Assembly: GCA_900109485.1 (NCBI GenBank)
Contig: FOAY01000018.1
Location: 26,198 to 90,197, forward strand
Length of the DNA stretch: 64,000 nucleotides
Reading direction: 5' to 3'
From: Kosakonia sacchari
Lineage (GTDB): Bacteria > Pseudomonadota > Gammaproteobacteria > Enterobacterales > Enterobacteriaceae
Made by a program: the position numbers and the translations under genes. Positions 1 through 8,794 of the stretch are shown piece by piece. Under the pieces are notes generated by a model. It had not been told where the DNA came from, did no database searches, and was given only the letters and a program-made list of their open reading frames with translations. The stretch's first letter is position 1. The number at the start of each line of letters is the position of its first letter.

Positions 1-432
1 AAAACGTGCCAGCAGCGCGCGGCCGGTCGAGGTTCCCCATGCCGGCGAGCGGGAACCAGGCCAGGTAACAACCGGCAGCGCCTGACGGCCGTGGATCACC
101 CGCAGCACAAGGATCTCCTGGTTATCGAGCATCGAAATATAGCCGGTGTAACCCGTGCGTTCGCACAGGTTACGCAGCGCCGCATCAACGTGATCGCTCA
201 GGGTAATTTGGCGGCTGACGAGATGTGAAGCCGACATAATCAACGGGCCAGGCAGAAAGGTGCCCTGGCTTTCGTCCTTTTCCAGATACCCCCAGAACTC
301 AAGCTGGCTCATCACGCGTGAGGCGGTACTTTTGGGCATGCCGAGGTGGGTAATCACATCGCTCACGCGGATGCCGCTTTGCAGATCCACCATCAGTTTC
401 AGGATGTTGGCTGTCGTTTCTAAAATGGACAT
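1..432 (-). CDS. IclR-family transcriptional regulator (5' part, cut by window edge)
   Basis: The first 144 codons of a regulator start at the ATG whose complement is 430-432 and run off the left edge. Residues about 5-60 form an IclR-type winged helix-turn-helix (ANILKLMVDLQSGIRVSD, then HLGMPKSTASRVMSQLE, then GYLEKD). Residues about 80-144 begin the ligand-binding domain, ending in the family hallmark TSTGRALLARF. It is divergent from the ABC importer at 809-3047, so it may control that importer and itself; this is inferred from position only. The ligand cannot be read from the sequence. It is distinct from the aceBAK repressor iclR at 55308. The start is chosen because the domain begins directly after it. 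Confidence 0.88.
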   Translation of the reverse strand, partial: MSILETTANILKLMVDLQSGIRVSDVITHLGMPKSTASRVMSQLEFWGYLEKDESQGTFLPGPLIMSASHLVSRQITLSDHVDAALRNLCERTGYTGYISMLDNQEILVLRVIHGRQALPVVTWPGSRSPAWGTSTGRALLARF

Positions 433-444
433 TGTGCGGTCTCA

Positions 445-478
445 TAAAATGGGACTGAAGTTTCATTAAATGGAACTG
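445..478. promoter_or_regulatory. Candidate operator array for the IclR-family regulator
   Basis: Just upstream of the regulator start lie three related half-sites: ATGGGAC (449-455), GTTTCAT (460-466) and ATGGAAC (470-476). Neighbouring half-sites form imperfect palindromes, for example GTTTCAT-taa-ATGGAAC. The two direct copies are 21 bp apart, two helical turns. A weaker copy overlaps the start codon (ATGGACATTG). Position and symmetry suit IclR-family autoregulation, but no binding motif for this protein is known to me. Confidence 0.4.
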
Positions 479-660
479 CAAGAAGGATGCCAGCGTGTAA
501 CACACTGAATTTATAGAAAGTGGATGAAATAGATCAAAAATCACGCACCAAATTAACGATCAAAAATGGTGCATAAATGGCGACATTTCACGCAAAGAGT
601 GCACTAAAGCGGCAGGTAATGACGGCGGGCTTGTATCAAAAAAGAATGGCTTAGCTTTTT

Positions 661-698
661 TTCGTATAACGTTATTCGTATATATTTGTTTTCGCATA
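661..698. repeat. Short direct repeats upstream of the ABC importer
   Basis: The block TTCGTATA occurs at 661-668 and 675-682, with a variant TTCGCATA at 691-698. The palindrome ATAACGTTAT lies between the first two. The 376-bp gene-free stretch 433-808 is AT-rich and must carry the promoters for both divergent units. These repeats are the second ordered element in it and could be an operator or promoter part of the importer operon. I see nothing else definite there. Confidence 0.35.
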
Positions 699-808
699 CG
701 GTGCAAAGAATATAATTCGCACTAATCCAGCCCCCAAATAATTAAGCCGGGCTAATAAAATATTCCGCCAGCAATTTCTGGCAAAATGTTCTGTCCGGAA
801 GGTGTGCA

Positions 809-1504
809 GTGCCAACATGGTTACCCTTAGCGATTGATTCTTTCTGGCCGATGCTTTCCGCAGGGCTGAAATTCACCATTCCCTTGACGCTGATCTCTTT
901 TATTCTTGGGCTGTCGCTCGGGTTTGTGGTTGCGCTTTTGCGCCTGTACGGCCCGGCTTTTTTAAAGCCGGTGGTGCGGTTTTACGTCTGGCTGATTCGC
1001 GGTACGCCGCTGCTGGTGCAGCTATTTTTGATTTTCTACGCCTTGCCGAGCGCCGGGATCACCATTGATGCTTTCCCTGCAGCGGTGATTGGCTTTACCG
1101 TCAATATTGGCGCGTATACCTCCGAAGTGATCAGGGCAACGCTGCTGGCCGTGCCGAAAGGGCAATGGGAAGCCGCCCACTCCATCAGCATGACCTGGGC
1201 GCAGTCGCTGCGGCGTATTATTCTGCCGCAGGCCGCGCGCATCGCCGTGCCGCCGCTTTCTAACACCTTTATTTCACTGGTAAAAGACACTTCGCTGGCG
1301 TCGGTCATCACCGTACCGGAGATGTTTCTTGCCGCGCAGCAAATTGCGGCGGTGACCTATGAACCGCTGATTCTGTACTGCGAAGCGGCGATTATTTATC
1401 TGTTCTTCAGTTCGGTGTTATCGCATTTGCAAGAGAAGCTGGAGCGGAAATTAGCGGGTACGACAGTAAAAGGCCAGGTCAATGATAACGCTCTCCAGCA
1501 TTGA
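809..1504 (+). CDS. Amino-acid-type ABC transporter permease (HisM/TcyL-like)
   Basis: A 231-residue inner-membrane permease of the polar amino acid family, about the usual length. Several membrane segments are visible (about residues 20-50, 70-105, 185-215). The cytoplasmic EAA-type loop that docks the ATPase is at about 110-155 (EVIRATLLAVPKGQWEAAHS). The start is GTG at 809, preceded by GGAAGG with good spacing. Its 3' end overlaps the ATPase gene by 23 bases, so the two are translationally coupled. No second permease is present, so it probably works as a homodimer like the cystine permease TcyL. The substrate is unproven; polar amino acids or cystine-like compounds are likely. Confidence 0.88.
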   Translation: MPTWLPLAIDSFWPMLSAGLKFTIPLTLISFILGLSLGFVVALLRLYGPAFLKPVVRFYVWLIRGTPLLVQLFLIFYALPSAGITIDAFPAAVIGFTVNIGAYTSEVIRATLLAVPKGQWEAAHSISMTWAQSLRRIILPQAARIAVPPLSNTFISLVKDTSLASVITVPEMFLAAQQIAAVTYEPLILYCEAAIIYLFFSSVLSHLQEKLERKLAGTTVKGQVNDNALQH

Positions 1505-2249
1505 AAAAAGTTTCGACGGCAACCAGGTGCTGAAGAACATCAATTTAACGATTGAAGAAGGCACGGTAACCACGCTGATTGGCCCTTCAGGCAGCGGGAA
1601 AAGCACCTTATTGCGCTGCATTAATTTGCTGGAAATTCCCCAGTCCGGGGAGTTGACCATCGGTAAAGAGCGCATCACATTCGCGCCAGGTGCGCGGATC
1701 AAAGGCCAGGATATTCGCCGCATCAGCCGCCAGACCGGCATGGTGTTTCAGAACTTCGCGCTGTTTCCGCATATGACCGCCCTCGACAACATCACCGAAG
1801 GGCTGATTACGGTACATAAATGGGATCGCGAACGCGCCCGCCGCCGTGGTGAAGAGCTGCTGGATAAAGTCGGCATGCTGCACAAACGCGATGCCCTGCC
1901 GAATACACTCTCTGGCGGCCAGCAGCAGCGCGTGGCGATTGCTCGTGCGCTGGCGCCGTCACCGGCGGTTCTGCTGTGCGATGAACCGACTTCCGCACTC
2001 GATCCTGAACTCTCCGGCGAAGTGGTATCCGTGCTGCGCCAGCTGGCGCTGGAAGGAACAACCATGATCATGGCAACCCATGATTTGCGTCTGGCGGCGA
2101 ATATCGCCAGCCAGGTGGTGTTTCTGGAAGCCGGGGAAATTGTCGAGACCGGCTCCGCTAACGATTTGTTTTTACACGCGAAGAAACCCCGTACCGCGGA
2201 GTTTATCGCCTCTTTAAGCACAGCGCTCCCGGAACTCGGGGCGAGTTAA
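1482..2249 (+). CDS. Amino-acid-type ABC transporter ATP-binding protein
   Basis: A 255-residue ABC ATPase that powers the importer encoded on either side. Walker A is GPSGSGKST (residues 34-42), the signature is LSGGQQQR (143-150), Walker B is LLCDEPTSALDPE (164-176), and the switch histidine is in MATHDLRLAA. It belongs to the GlnQ/HisP/TcyN group. It overlaps the permease gene and is followed 24 bases later by the binding-protein gene, making a three-gene operon. All catalytic motifs are intact. Confidence 0.93.
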   Translation: MITLSSIEKSFDGNQVLKNINLTIEEGTVTTLIGPSGSGKSTLLRCINLLEIPQSGELTIGKERITFAPGARIKGQDIRRISRQTGMVFQNFALFPHMTALDNITEGLITVHKWDRERARRRGEELLDKVGMLHKRDALPNTLSGGQQQRVAIARALAPSPAVLLCDEPTSALDPELSGEVVSVLRQLALEGTTMIMATHDLRLAANIASQVVFLEAGEIVETGSANDLFLHAKKPRTAEFIASLSTALPELGAS

Positions 2250-2273
2250 TTAAAACAACATAGGGTAATGCAG

Positions 2274-3047
2274 ATGAAAGCACTCGCAACATTAGTCGTA
2301 GCCGGGATTATGCAGCTTGGTTTTGCCCACGCAGCGCTGGCACAGGATGATTTGGCAAAGATTCAGTCCGCTGGCGTACTGAAAATCGGTACTGAAGGCA
2401 CCTATCCGCCGTTCACTTTCCACAATGCTTCCGGCACGCTGGAAGGTTTTGACGTAGAAATTGGCCGTGAAATTGCCAAACGCCTGAAAGTGAACCCGCA
2501 GTTCGTTGAAGGTAAATGGGACGGCCTGATCGCCGGTATCGACGCGAACCGTTATGACGTGGTGATCAACCAGGTGGGCATTACGCCGGAACGCGAGAAG
2601 AAATTCGACTTCTCCGAGCCGTACATTGCGTCTAAAGCGGTACTGATCGTCAATGACAAAAATAGCAGCATTAAAAGTTTTGCCGATCTGAAAGGCAAAA
2701 AGTCAGCCCATTCACTGACCAGTAACTACGCCCAGATCGCGCGTAAATACGGTGCGGAAATTGTGCCGACCGACGGCTTTAACCAGTCTATCGATCTGGT
2801 GGTGCAGGGCCGTGCCGATGCCACCATCAACGACAACCTGTCGTTCCTCGACTTCAAAAAACATAAACCGTCTGCGCCGGTGAAAATCATCGCCACGGAA
2901 GAGAATGCCGAGAAATCCGGCGTGCTGCTGCGCAAAAACAACCCGCAGCTGAAAGCGGCGATTGATAAAGCGCTGGAAGAGATCAAGGCCGACGGCACCT
3001 ACGAACGTATTTCCCAGAAATACTTCGGTGCGGACGTGTCGAAGTAA
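2274..3047 (+). CDS. Periplasmic substrate-binding protein of the ABC importer (SBP family 3)
   Basis: A 257-residue binding protein with a classical signal peptide (positive start, hydrophobic core, cleavage near AHAALA-QDD). The mature protein opens with the family 3 pattern VLKIGTEGTYPPFTF and GFDVEIGREIAKRL, followed by WDGLIAGIDANRYDVVINQVGIT. It captures the ligand in the periplasm and delivers it to the permease. It resembles cystine/glutamine-type binders such as TcyJ, but the ligand cannot be fixed from sequence. Two ATGs lie 6 bases apart; the second (2274) is preferred because AGGG lies 8 bases before it, while 2268 would be only 2 bases away. Confidence 0.9.
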   Translation: MKALATLVVAGIMQLGFAHAALAQDDLAKIQSAGVLKIGTEGTYPPFTFHNASGTLEGFDVEIGREIAKRLKVNPQFVEGKWDGLIAGIDANRYDVVINQVGITPEREKKFDFSEPYIASKAVLIVNDKNSSIKSFADLKGKKSAHSLTSNYAQIARKYGAEIVPTDGFNQSIDLVVQGRADATINDNLSFLDFKKHKPSAPVKIIATEENAEKSGVLLRKNNPQLKAAIDKALEEIKADGTYERISQKYFGADVSK

Positions 3048-3065
3048 TACTTCTCTGATCTATAC

Positions 3066-3092
3066 AAAAACCCCGCTACGCGGGGTTTTTTA
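3066..3092 (+). terminator. Rho-independent terminator of the ABC importer operon
   Basis: A perfect hairpin, ACCCCGC-TAC-GCGGGGT, is followed by a run of T, 18 bases after the binding-protein stop codon. Confidence 0.9.
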
Positions 3093-3212
3093 TTTTCTGT
3101 GCGTAGATTTATTTTTCATTGTGCGTATGATTTTAGTGCTATCTGGCCTGTGATTTTAAAACGTTAAAAACACATTGTTTTCTGTACGAAGCATTACACA
3201 CAGGATAATTAC

Positions 3213-4166
3213 ATGAATAAAATAGACTCAACGCTCAAAAAAATATATAGTAATAAGAAGTATGGTGAATTAGCTGCGTTATATCAGTTTTTCAATAACA
3301 ATCTAATATCCGCAATTGAAAGCGAACTTTCCTCGGATCTAACAAACACTTCTGGTTTTTTTGAGAATTTATATGTCGATTTTCAGTGGATCGATAAAAT
3401 TCCCCTTGCCGATTTCCATGGGGAACAGCGTGATATTAACCATAATCTCATTGAAGATAAAACAGAGCTTGGTGATTTATTTATTCAGTACCGTCATACC
3501 TTTGCTTATCCAGATGGGAAAACGGTAGGAGTATTCCCCAAAATTAATTATTCATTGGTTGTTCAGGCCAAAATCTCAGATGAGATACCTCCTGTTGTTC
3601 CTGTTGGCAAAGTGAATAAAAAAAGGGCTAACTCCACTTCCAAAGAGCTAAAGCTACTGGAACACTGGCCTGAGTTTGATCTATACGAAACCGCCAGAAG
3701 TCTTAAACCACTTGTGAAAAATATCCATGTAAAACCTCAGGATAACGCCTTTTCTTTTTTTGCAGCTTTTAATAACCGCAGTAAAATTTGGTTATTTGGC
3801 AAAGCTAAAAATTCACAGATTTGTGATTTAAATTTTAGTGACATTATCTTCGGCCTGAAAAACCAGCAGTATGGGAAAGATATTCATACTGATACCGCAT
3901 GGGGAGCTATTGCTTCCAGTATTACTGACATATGTCAAAACAGGAAAATTCCGCAATCCATTGCAAATAAAATTGAATCCAGACAGAAATCCGCACATAT
4001 AAAAGATGGCACAGTATACGCATTCCCATTAAATATTTTGCCTTTCATCACCGATTGTATTACCAAAATTGCCTCCCTATTTCGTAAAAAGAAAATGTTA
4101 GTTATTTTTATCGATAGGATTAGCTTTGAAGGGCCAGCGATGGAAAAATACAGAAAACGATCCTGA
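3213..4166 (+). CDS. Uncharacterised protein with a PD-(D/E)xK-like nuclease motif
   Basis: A 317-residue soluble protein, visibly AT-rich and rich in Lys, Asn and Ile compared with neighbours, which suggests horizontal origin. I do not recognise a named family. Residues 85-120 read ELGDLFIQY, a spacer, then SLVVQAKIS. The acidic residues E85/D88 followed by QAK on a hydrophobic strand match the core of restriction-endonuclease-like folds (E/D...D...QxK, as in Mrr-type enzymes). A WPEFDLYE block follows at 152-159. There is no partner methylase, integrase or signal peptide. AGGA lies before the ATG. It sits between the importer operon and a decayed copy of the ssb 3' end, so it may belong to an accessory insertion at this locus. 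Function is inferred, not shown. Confidence 0.65.
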   Translation: MNKIDSTLKKIYSNKKYGELAALYQFFNNNLISAIESELSSDLTNTSGFFENLYVDFQWIDKIPLADFHGEQRDINHNLIEDKTELGDLFIQYRHTFAYPDGKTVGVFPKINYSLVVQAKISDEIPPVVPVGKVNKKRANSTSKELKLLEHWPEFDLYETARSLKPLVKNIHVKPQDNAFSFFAAFNNRSKIWLFGKAKNSQICDLNFSDIIFGLKNQQYGKDIHTDTAWGAIASSITDICQNRKIPQSIANKIESRQKSAHIKDGTVYAFPLNILPFITDCITKIASLFRKKKMLVIFIDRISFEGPAMEKYRKRS

Positions 4167-4293
4167 TAAAATATACCTGTTTAACGGCCGGTAAAAATGT
4201 GCGGGAACGTGCTGCTACGAGCCGGCCAAAAAGTCTCCTGCATTACCAGGCAAAAAAACCGCATCGCGTTTTTTTCGCTTCTGAAAATCGCAC

Positions 4294-4398
4294 TCAGAAC
4301 GAGATATCGCCGTCGAAAACTATTAGCAGTCCGTTAGACGGTCCCAGAGCGGGCTGCTGCGGACGAGGCTGTGCGCCGCCGCTGAATTTATTGCCAGC
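4294..4398 (-). pseudogene. Decayed duplicate of the ssb 3' end
   Basis: Read on the minus strand, 34 codons plus a stop encode AGNKFSGGAQPRPQQ, then PALGPSNGLL, then IVFDGDISF. This aligns without frameshift, with one codon deleted, to the C-terminus of the intact SSB downstream ([15 protein letters not shown] ... FDDDIPF). The acidic tip has decayed from DDDIPF to DGDISF, and an in-frame stop (4405-4407) lies just upstream, so no protein is made. Homology continues past the stop to about 4279. A terminator-like A/T hairpin (4251-4275) mirrors the one beyond real ssb. With the copy at 5163-5286 it forms a direct repeat around aroQ. The rest of the gap 4167-4580 holds only the aroQ leader; I see no other gene. 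Confidence 0.85.
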
Positions 4399-4580
4399 CA
4401 GTCGCTAACCGCAACCTATCGGTGCAACGTCGCTTAAGCAAAGCGTAACCCTGCCAACCCGTAGCTATGTTTTTTATATAATCACAATATTGTAAAATTA
4501 GCTTCCTACTCTTCTGTCGAAATACATTTATTCCACTGACAGGGAATTCAAAAAGGATCTTAAAGGCCCGGAGACTAACT

Positions 4581-5117
4581 ATGAATTACAAGCTCTATAC
4601 AGCCGTGTTGCTTCTCGCTGCCGCAACGTTCTCTGCAACAGCAGCTTCAGCCCCTTCGATTAGCAATTTGATCAATGAACGTTTGTCCTGGATGAAAGAT
4701 GTTGCTGGCTATAAAGCGCAGCATCACCAGGCGATTGAAGATCTACAGCAAGAGGAAAAGGTGCTGGAGAGTACCCTTGCTGATGCGGATTCGCTGGGAT
4801 TAAAAGGCGAGAGCGTAAGGCCATTTATTCAGGCGCAGATGGACGCCGCCAAGGCGATTCAGTACCGCTATCGCGCCGACTGGCTGGCCGCGCCGGAAAC
4901 GGGCTGGCAACCTCGCCCGCTCCAGGATGTGCGCACGCAAATCGGCCAACTTAGCCATCGTATTCTGCAAAGTGTGGCGGCACGATTAAAGTCCGGGCAA
5001 CCTCTGACGGAACAGGACCGTAAGGCATTTATGCACGCTGTGCAGCAGAAGAATTTACACGAGCAGGATAAGCAGCGGATCTGGGAAACAATGAAAGGGA
5101 TTTCGTTGAAAGATTAA
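4581..5117 (+). CDS. aroQ: Secreted monofunctional chorismate mutase, AroQ gamma class
   Basis: A 178-residue protein with a signal peptide (residues 1 to about 22). It converts chorismate to prephenate, here in the periplasm. Active-site segments of the class are clear: INERLSWMKDVAGYK (31-45) with R34, K39 and K45, and FIQAQMDAAKAIQYRYRADW (82-101). The C-terminal helical half (about 105-178) is also typical, and the length is normal. It stands alone with its own leader and a terminator at 5121-5147. It is bracketed by two direct copies of the ssb 3' end, so it looks inserted at ssb. E. coli K-12 lacks this class at this site. The periplasmic role in phenylalanine synthesis or secretion is inferred; AroQ gamma enzymes are known from Enterobacter-like and Pseudomonas species. 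Confidence 0.88.
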   Translation: MNYKLYTAVLLLAAATFSATAASAPSISNLINERLSWMKDVAGYKAQHHQAIEDLQQEEKVLESTLADADSLGLKGESVRPFIQAQMDAAKAIQYRYRADWLAAPETGWQPRPLQDVRTQIGQLSHRILQSVAARLKSGQPLTEQDRKAFMHAVQQKNLHEQDKQRIWETMKGISLKD

Positions 5118-5120
5118 GTA

Positions 5121-5147
5121 AAAAACCCTGCCGAAGCAGGGTTTTTT
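5121..5147. terminator. Bidirectional terminator between aroQ and ssb
   Basis: The hairpin ACCCTGC-CGAA-GCAGGGT is flanked by A-run and T-run, so it can end transcription of both convergent genes. Confidence 0.9.
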
Positions 5148-5178
5148 CATTCTGATTAACTTGCTCTGAAAAGCGAAC

Positions 5179-5703
5179 TCAGAACGGGATGTCGTCGTCG
5201 AAATCCATTGGCGGTTCGTTAGACGGCGCCGGAGCGGAAGACTGCTGCGGACGGGACTGTGCGCCGCCGCTGAACTGGTTGCCGCCCTGCGGCTGCTGAG
5301 GCTGGCCCCAACCGCCCTGCTGCTGGCCACCGCCTGCCGGTGCGCCGCCGCCCTGACGGCCGCCCAGCATCTGCATGGTGCCGCCCACGTTCACCACCAC
5401 TTCCGTGGTGTATTTTTCCTGACCGGACTGATCGGTCCATTTGCGGGTACGCAGCTGGCCTTCGATATAAACCTGAGAGCCTTTACGCAGATACTCACCG
5501 GCCACTTCCGCCAGCTTGCCGAACAGCACAACGCGGTGCCATTCTGTCTGCTCTTTCATTTCACCGGTCTGCTTGTCACGCCAGGATTCGGAAGTAGCCA
5601 GCGTAATGTTGGCAACTGCGCCACCACTCGGCATATAGCGTACTTCCGGGTCCTGGCCCAGATTACCGACGAGAATCACCTTGTTTACGCCTCTGCTGGC
5701 CAT
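5179..5703 (-). CDS. ssb: Single-stranded DNA-binding protein SSB
   Basis: A 174-residue SSB that coats single-stranded DNA in replication, repair and recombination. The N-terminal OB fold (about 1-112) begins [20 protein letters not shown] and includes [21 protein letters not shown] Gly/Gln-rich linker (about 115-160) leads to the acidic tip MDFDDDIPF that recruits partner proteins. The start is the ATG complement of 5701-5703, which gives the family N-terminus; the frame is open upstream but unrelated. It is divergent from uvrA with an SOS box in the shared 250-bp region. Its 3' end is duplicated at 4279-4398. Confidence 0.98.
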   Translation of the reverse strand: MASRGVNKVILVGNLGQDPEVRYMPSGGAVANITLATSESWRDKQTGEMKEQTEWHRVVLFGKLAEVAGEYLRKGSQVYIEGQLRTRKWTDQSGQEKYTTEVVVNVGGTMQMLGGRQGGGAPAGGGQQQGGWGQPQQPQGGNQFSGGAQSRPQQSSAPAPSNEPPMDFDDDIPF

Positions 5704-5856
5704 GTTCGAGTCTCCTGATACGTTAATACGTTTCTTAGTAGTGTAAACGCGCGAGTGTACCATTTCCATGTACAAGTTTGATAGCTGCGAAGCATGTTCC
5801 GGAGATATCGCACTCACGGCACATTGTTGCACATCTCCATGAGTTGCATTCCAATA

Positions 5857-5872
5857 CTGTATATTCAAACAG
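5857..5872. promoter_or_regulatory. LexA (SOS) box between ssb and uvrA
   Basis: CTGTATATTCAAACAG matches the LexA consensus CTG-N10-CAG with an AT-rich core. It lies in the divergent ssb-uvrA region, where E. coli has a LexA site controlling uvrA and one ssb promoter. LexA is encoded at 22019-22633. Confidence 0.9.
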
Positions 5873-5965
5873 GTTGAATTGTGTCATAATTAGCCGTTTG
5901 TGATCGCCGGTTGTCCTTCAAACACACCGGGCAAAACGTGTTCCTCCGGGTAAAAGGTGAATGGA

Positions 5966-8791
5966 TTGGATAAGATAGAAGTACGGGGCGCCCGCACCCA
6001 TAATCTCAAAAACATCAACCTCGTCATCCCGCGCGACAAACTGATTGTCGTGACCGGGCTGTCGGGTTCTGGTAAGTCCTCACTGGCTTTCGACACGCTT
6101 TACGCCGAAGGACAGCGCCGCTACGTTGAATCGCTTTCCGCCTATGCCCGTCAGTTTTTATCGCTGATGGAAAAACCGGACGTTGACCATATTGAAGGTC
6201 TGTCGCCGGCGATCTCAATTGAGCAGAAATCAACCTCGCACAACCCGCGTTCCACCGTCGGGACAATCACCGAGATCCACGACTATTTGCGTCTGCTTTA
6301 CGCCCGCGTTGGCGAGCCTCGCTGTCCGGATCACGATGTGCCGCTGGCGGCGCAAACCGTCAGCCAGATGGTGGATAACGTGCTGTCGCAGCCGGAAGGC
6401 AAGCGCCTGATGCTGCTGGCGCCGGTGATTAAAGAGCGTAAAGGCGAGCACACCAAAACGCTGGAAAACCTGGCAAGCCAGGGCTATATCCGCGCGCGTA
6501 TCGACGGCGAAGTGTGCGACCTTTCCGATCCGCCGACGCTGGAACTGCAAAAGAAACACACCATTGAAGTGGTGATTGACCGCTTTAAAGTACGCAGCGA
6601 TCTGGCGCAGCGCCTGGCGGAATCGTTTGAAACCGCGCTGGAACTCTCCGGCGGCACCGCTGTGGTCGCCGACATGGACGATACCAGCGTGGAAGAGCTC
6701 CTGTTCTCCGCCAACTTTGCCTGCCCGATTTGCGGCTACAGCATGCGCGAACTGGAACCGCGCCTGTTCTCGTTCAACAACCCGGCGGGCGCATGCCCGA
6801 CCTGCGACGGCCTCGGTGTACAGCAATATTTTGACCCGGACCGCGTGATCCAGAACCCGGAACTGTCGCTGGCTGGCGGCGCGATCCGCGGCTGGGATCG
6901 CCGTAACTTCTACTACTTCCAGATGCTGAAATCGCTGGCGGATCACTACAAATTCGATGTGGAAGCGCCGTGGGAAAGCCTGAGCGACAACGTACGGAAA
7001 GTGGTGCTGTTCGGTTCCGGTAAAGAGTCGATTGAATTCAAATATATGAATGATCGCGGCGACACCTCCGTGCGTCGCCATCCGTTCGAAGGCGTGCTGC
7101 ATAATATGGAGCGCCGCTACAAAGAGACGGAATCCAGTGCGGTGCGCGAAGAGCTGGCGAAATTTATCAGCAACCGCCCCTGCACCTCCTGTGAAGGAAC
7201 GCGTCTGCGTCGCGAAGCGCGTCATGTGTTCGTTGAGAATACGCCGCTGCCGACCATCTCCGACATGAGCATTGGCCATGCGATGGACTTCTTCAATAAC
7301 CTGAAGCTTTCCGGTCAGCGGGCGAAAATTGCCGAAAAAGTGCTGAAAGAGATTGGCGACCGCCTGAAGTTTCTCGTGAACGTCGGCCTGAACTACCTGA
7401 CGCTTTCCCGCTCGGCGGAAACCCTCTCGGGTGGCGAAGCGCAGCGTATTCGTCTGGCGAGCCAGATTGGCGCCGGTCTGGTGGGCGTTATGTACGTGCT
7501 GGATGAGCCGTCTATCGGTTTGCACCAGCGCGACAACGAGCGCCTGCTCGGCACGCTGATCCACCTGCGTAACCTCGGGAACACGGTGATTGTCGTCGAA
7601 CATGACGAAGATGCCATCCGCGCGGCCGACCACGTGATTGATATCGGTCCTGGCGCGGGCGTGCACGGCGGCCAGGTCGTCGCGGAAGGGACGCTCAAGG
7701 ATATTATGGCGGTGCCGGAATCACTGACCGGCCAGTACATGAGCGGCAAGCGCAAAATCGAGCTGCCGAAACAGCGCGTGAACGCCGATCCGGAAAAAAT
7801 GCTCAAGCTGACCGGCGCACGCGGCAACAACCTGAAAAACGTCACCCTGACGCTGCCGGTGGGCCTGTTTACCTGTATCACCGGCGTTTCCGGTTCCGGG
7901 AAATCGACGCTGATTAACGATACGCTGTTCCCGATCACCCAGCGTCAGCTCAACGGCGCCACCATCGCGGAACCCGCGCCGTACCGCGATATTCAGGGGC
8001 TGGAACATTTCGATAAGGTAATCGACATCGATCAGAGCCCGATTGGCCGCACGCCGCGCTCCAACCCGGCAACCTATACGGGCGTCTTTACGCCAGTGCG
8101 CGAACTGTTCGCCGGAGTGCCGGAATCACGCTCGCGCGGTTACACGCCGGGGCGTTTCAGCTTTAACGTGCGCGGCGGCCGCTGCGAAGCCTGTCAGGGC
8201 GACGGCGTTATCAAAGTGGAGATGCACTTCCTGCCGGATATTTATGTGCCGTGCGATCAGTGCAAAGGCAAACGCTATAACCGCGAAACGCTGGAGATCA
8301 AATATAAGGGCAAAACCATCCATGAAGTGCTGGATATGACCATCGAAGAAGCCCGTGAATTCTTTGATGCCGTGCCGGCGCTGGCGCGCAAGTTACAAAC
8401 GCTGATGGATGTCGGTCTGACCTATATTCGTCTGGGACAGTCGGCCACCACGCTCTCCGGCGGCGAGGCGCAGCGCGTGAAGCTGGCGCGTGAGCTGTCG
8501 AAACGCGGTACCGGGCAAACGCTCTATATCCTCGATGAACCGACGACCGGCCTGCACTTTGCCGATATCCAGCAGTTGCTGGACGTGCTGCATCAGCTGC
8601 GCGATCAGGGGAATACCATCGTGGTAATTGAGCACAACCTGGACGTGATTAAAACGGCGGACTGGATTGTCGATCTTGGCCCGGAAGGCGGCAGCGGCGG
8701 CGGTGAAATCCTCGTTGCCGGTACGCCGGAAACCGTCGCCGAATGCGAAGCCTCGCACACGGCGCGATTCCTGAAACCGATGCTGAAATAG
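5966..8791 (+). CDS. uvrA: Excinuclease ABC subunit A
   Basis: A 941-residue damage-recognition ATPase of nucleotide excision repair; it dimerises and loads UvrB at lesions. The first Walker A is GLSGSGKSS (31-39) and the second is GVSGSGKST in the C-terminal half. Both ABC signatures ([18 protein letters not shown]) are intact. Two zinc modules are visible: CPICGY...CPTCDG and CEACQGDG...CDQCKG. The TTG at 5966 gives the family N-terminus [15 protein letters not shown] and has AAGGTGA 5 bases upstream. A GTG at 5957 in frame would add three residues and has a poorer ribosome site. SOS regulation is indicated by the box at 5857. Confidence 0.97.
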   Translation: MDKIEVRGARTHNLKNINLVIPRDKLIVVTGLSGSGKSSLAFDTLYAEGQRRYVESLSAYARQFLSLMEKPDVDHIEGLSPAISIEQKSTSHNPRSTVGTITEIHDYLRLLYARVGEPRCPDHDVPLAAQTVSQMVDNVLSQPEGKRLMLLAPVIKERKGEHTKTLENLASQGYIRARIDGEVCDLSDPPTLELQKKHTIEVVIDRFKVRSDLAQRLAESFETALELSGGTAVVADMDDTSVEELLFSANFACPICGYSMRELEPRLFSFNNPAGACPTCDGLGVQQYFDPDRVIQNPELSLAGGAIRGWDRRNFYYFQMLKSLADHYKFDVEAPWESLSDNVRKVVLFGSGKESIEFKYMNDRGDTSVRRHPFEGVLHNMERRYKETESSAVREELAKFISNRPCTSCEGTRLRREARHVFVENTPLPTISDMSIGHAMDFFNNLKLSGQRAKIAEKVLKEIGDRLKFLVNVGLNYLTLSRSAETLSGGEAQRIRLASQIGAGLVGVMYVLDEPSIGLHQRDNERLLGTLIHLRNLGNTVIVVEHDEDAIRAADHVIDIGPGAGVHGGQVVAEGTLKDIMAVPESLTGQYMSGKRKIELPKQRVNADPEKMLKLTGARGNNLKNVTLTLPVGLFTCITGVSGSGKSTLINDTLFPITQRQLNGATIAEPAPYRDIQGLEHFDKVIDIDQSPIGRTPRSNPATYTGVFTPVRELFAGVPESRSRGYTPGRFSFNVRGGRCEACQGDGVIKVEMHFLPDIYVPCDQCKGKRYNRETLEIKYKGKTIHEVLDMTIEEAREFFDAVPALARKLQTLMDVGLTYIRLGQSATTLSGGEAQRVKLARELSKRGTGQTLYILDEPTTGLHFADIQQLLDVLHQLRDQGNTIVVIEHNLDVIKTADWIVDLGPEGGSGGGEILVAGTPETVAECEASHTARFLKPMLK

Positions 8792-8794
8792 CGG

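Noticed and set aside
4199..4408. Plus-strand ORF of 69 codons
   Set aside because: It is the antisense reading of the decayed ssb fragment and its hairpin, and has no independent support.
6230..7666. Minus-strand ORF of 478 codons
   Set aside because: Antisense to uvrA; His/Arg/Gln-rich composition typical of a shadow frame in GC-rich coding DNA.
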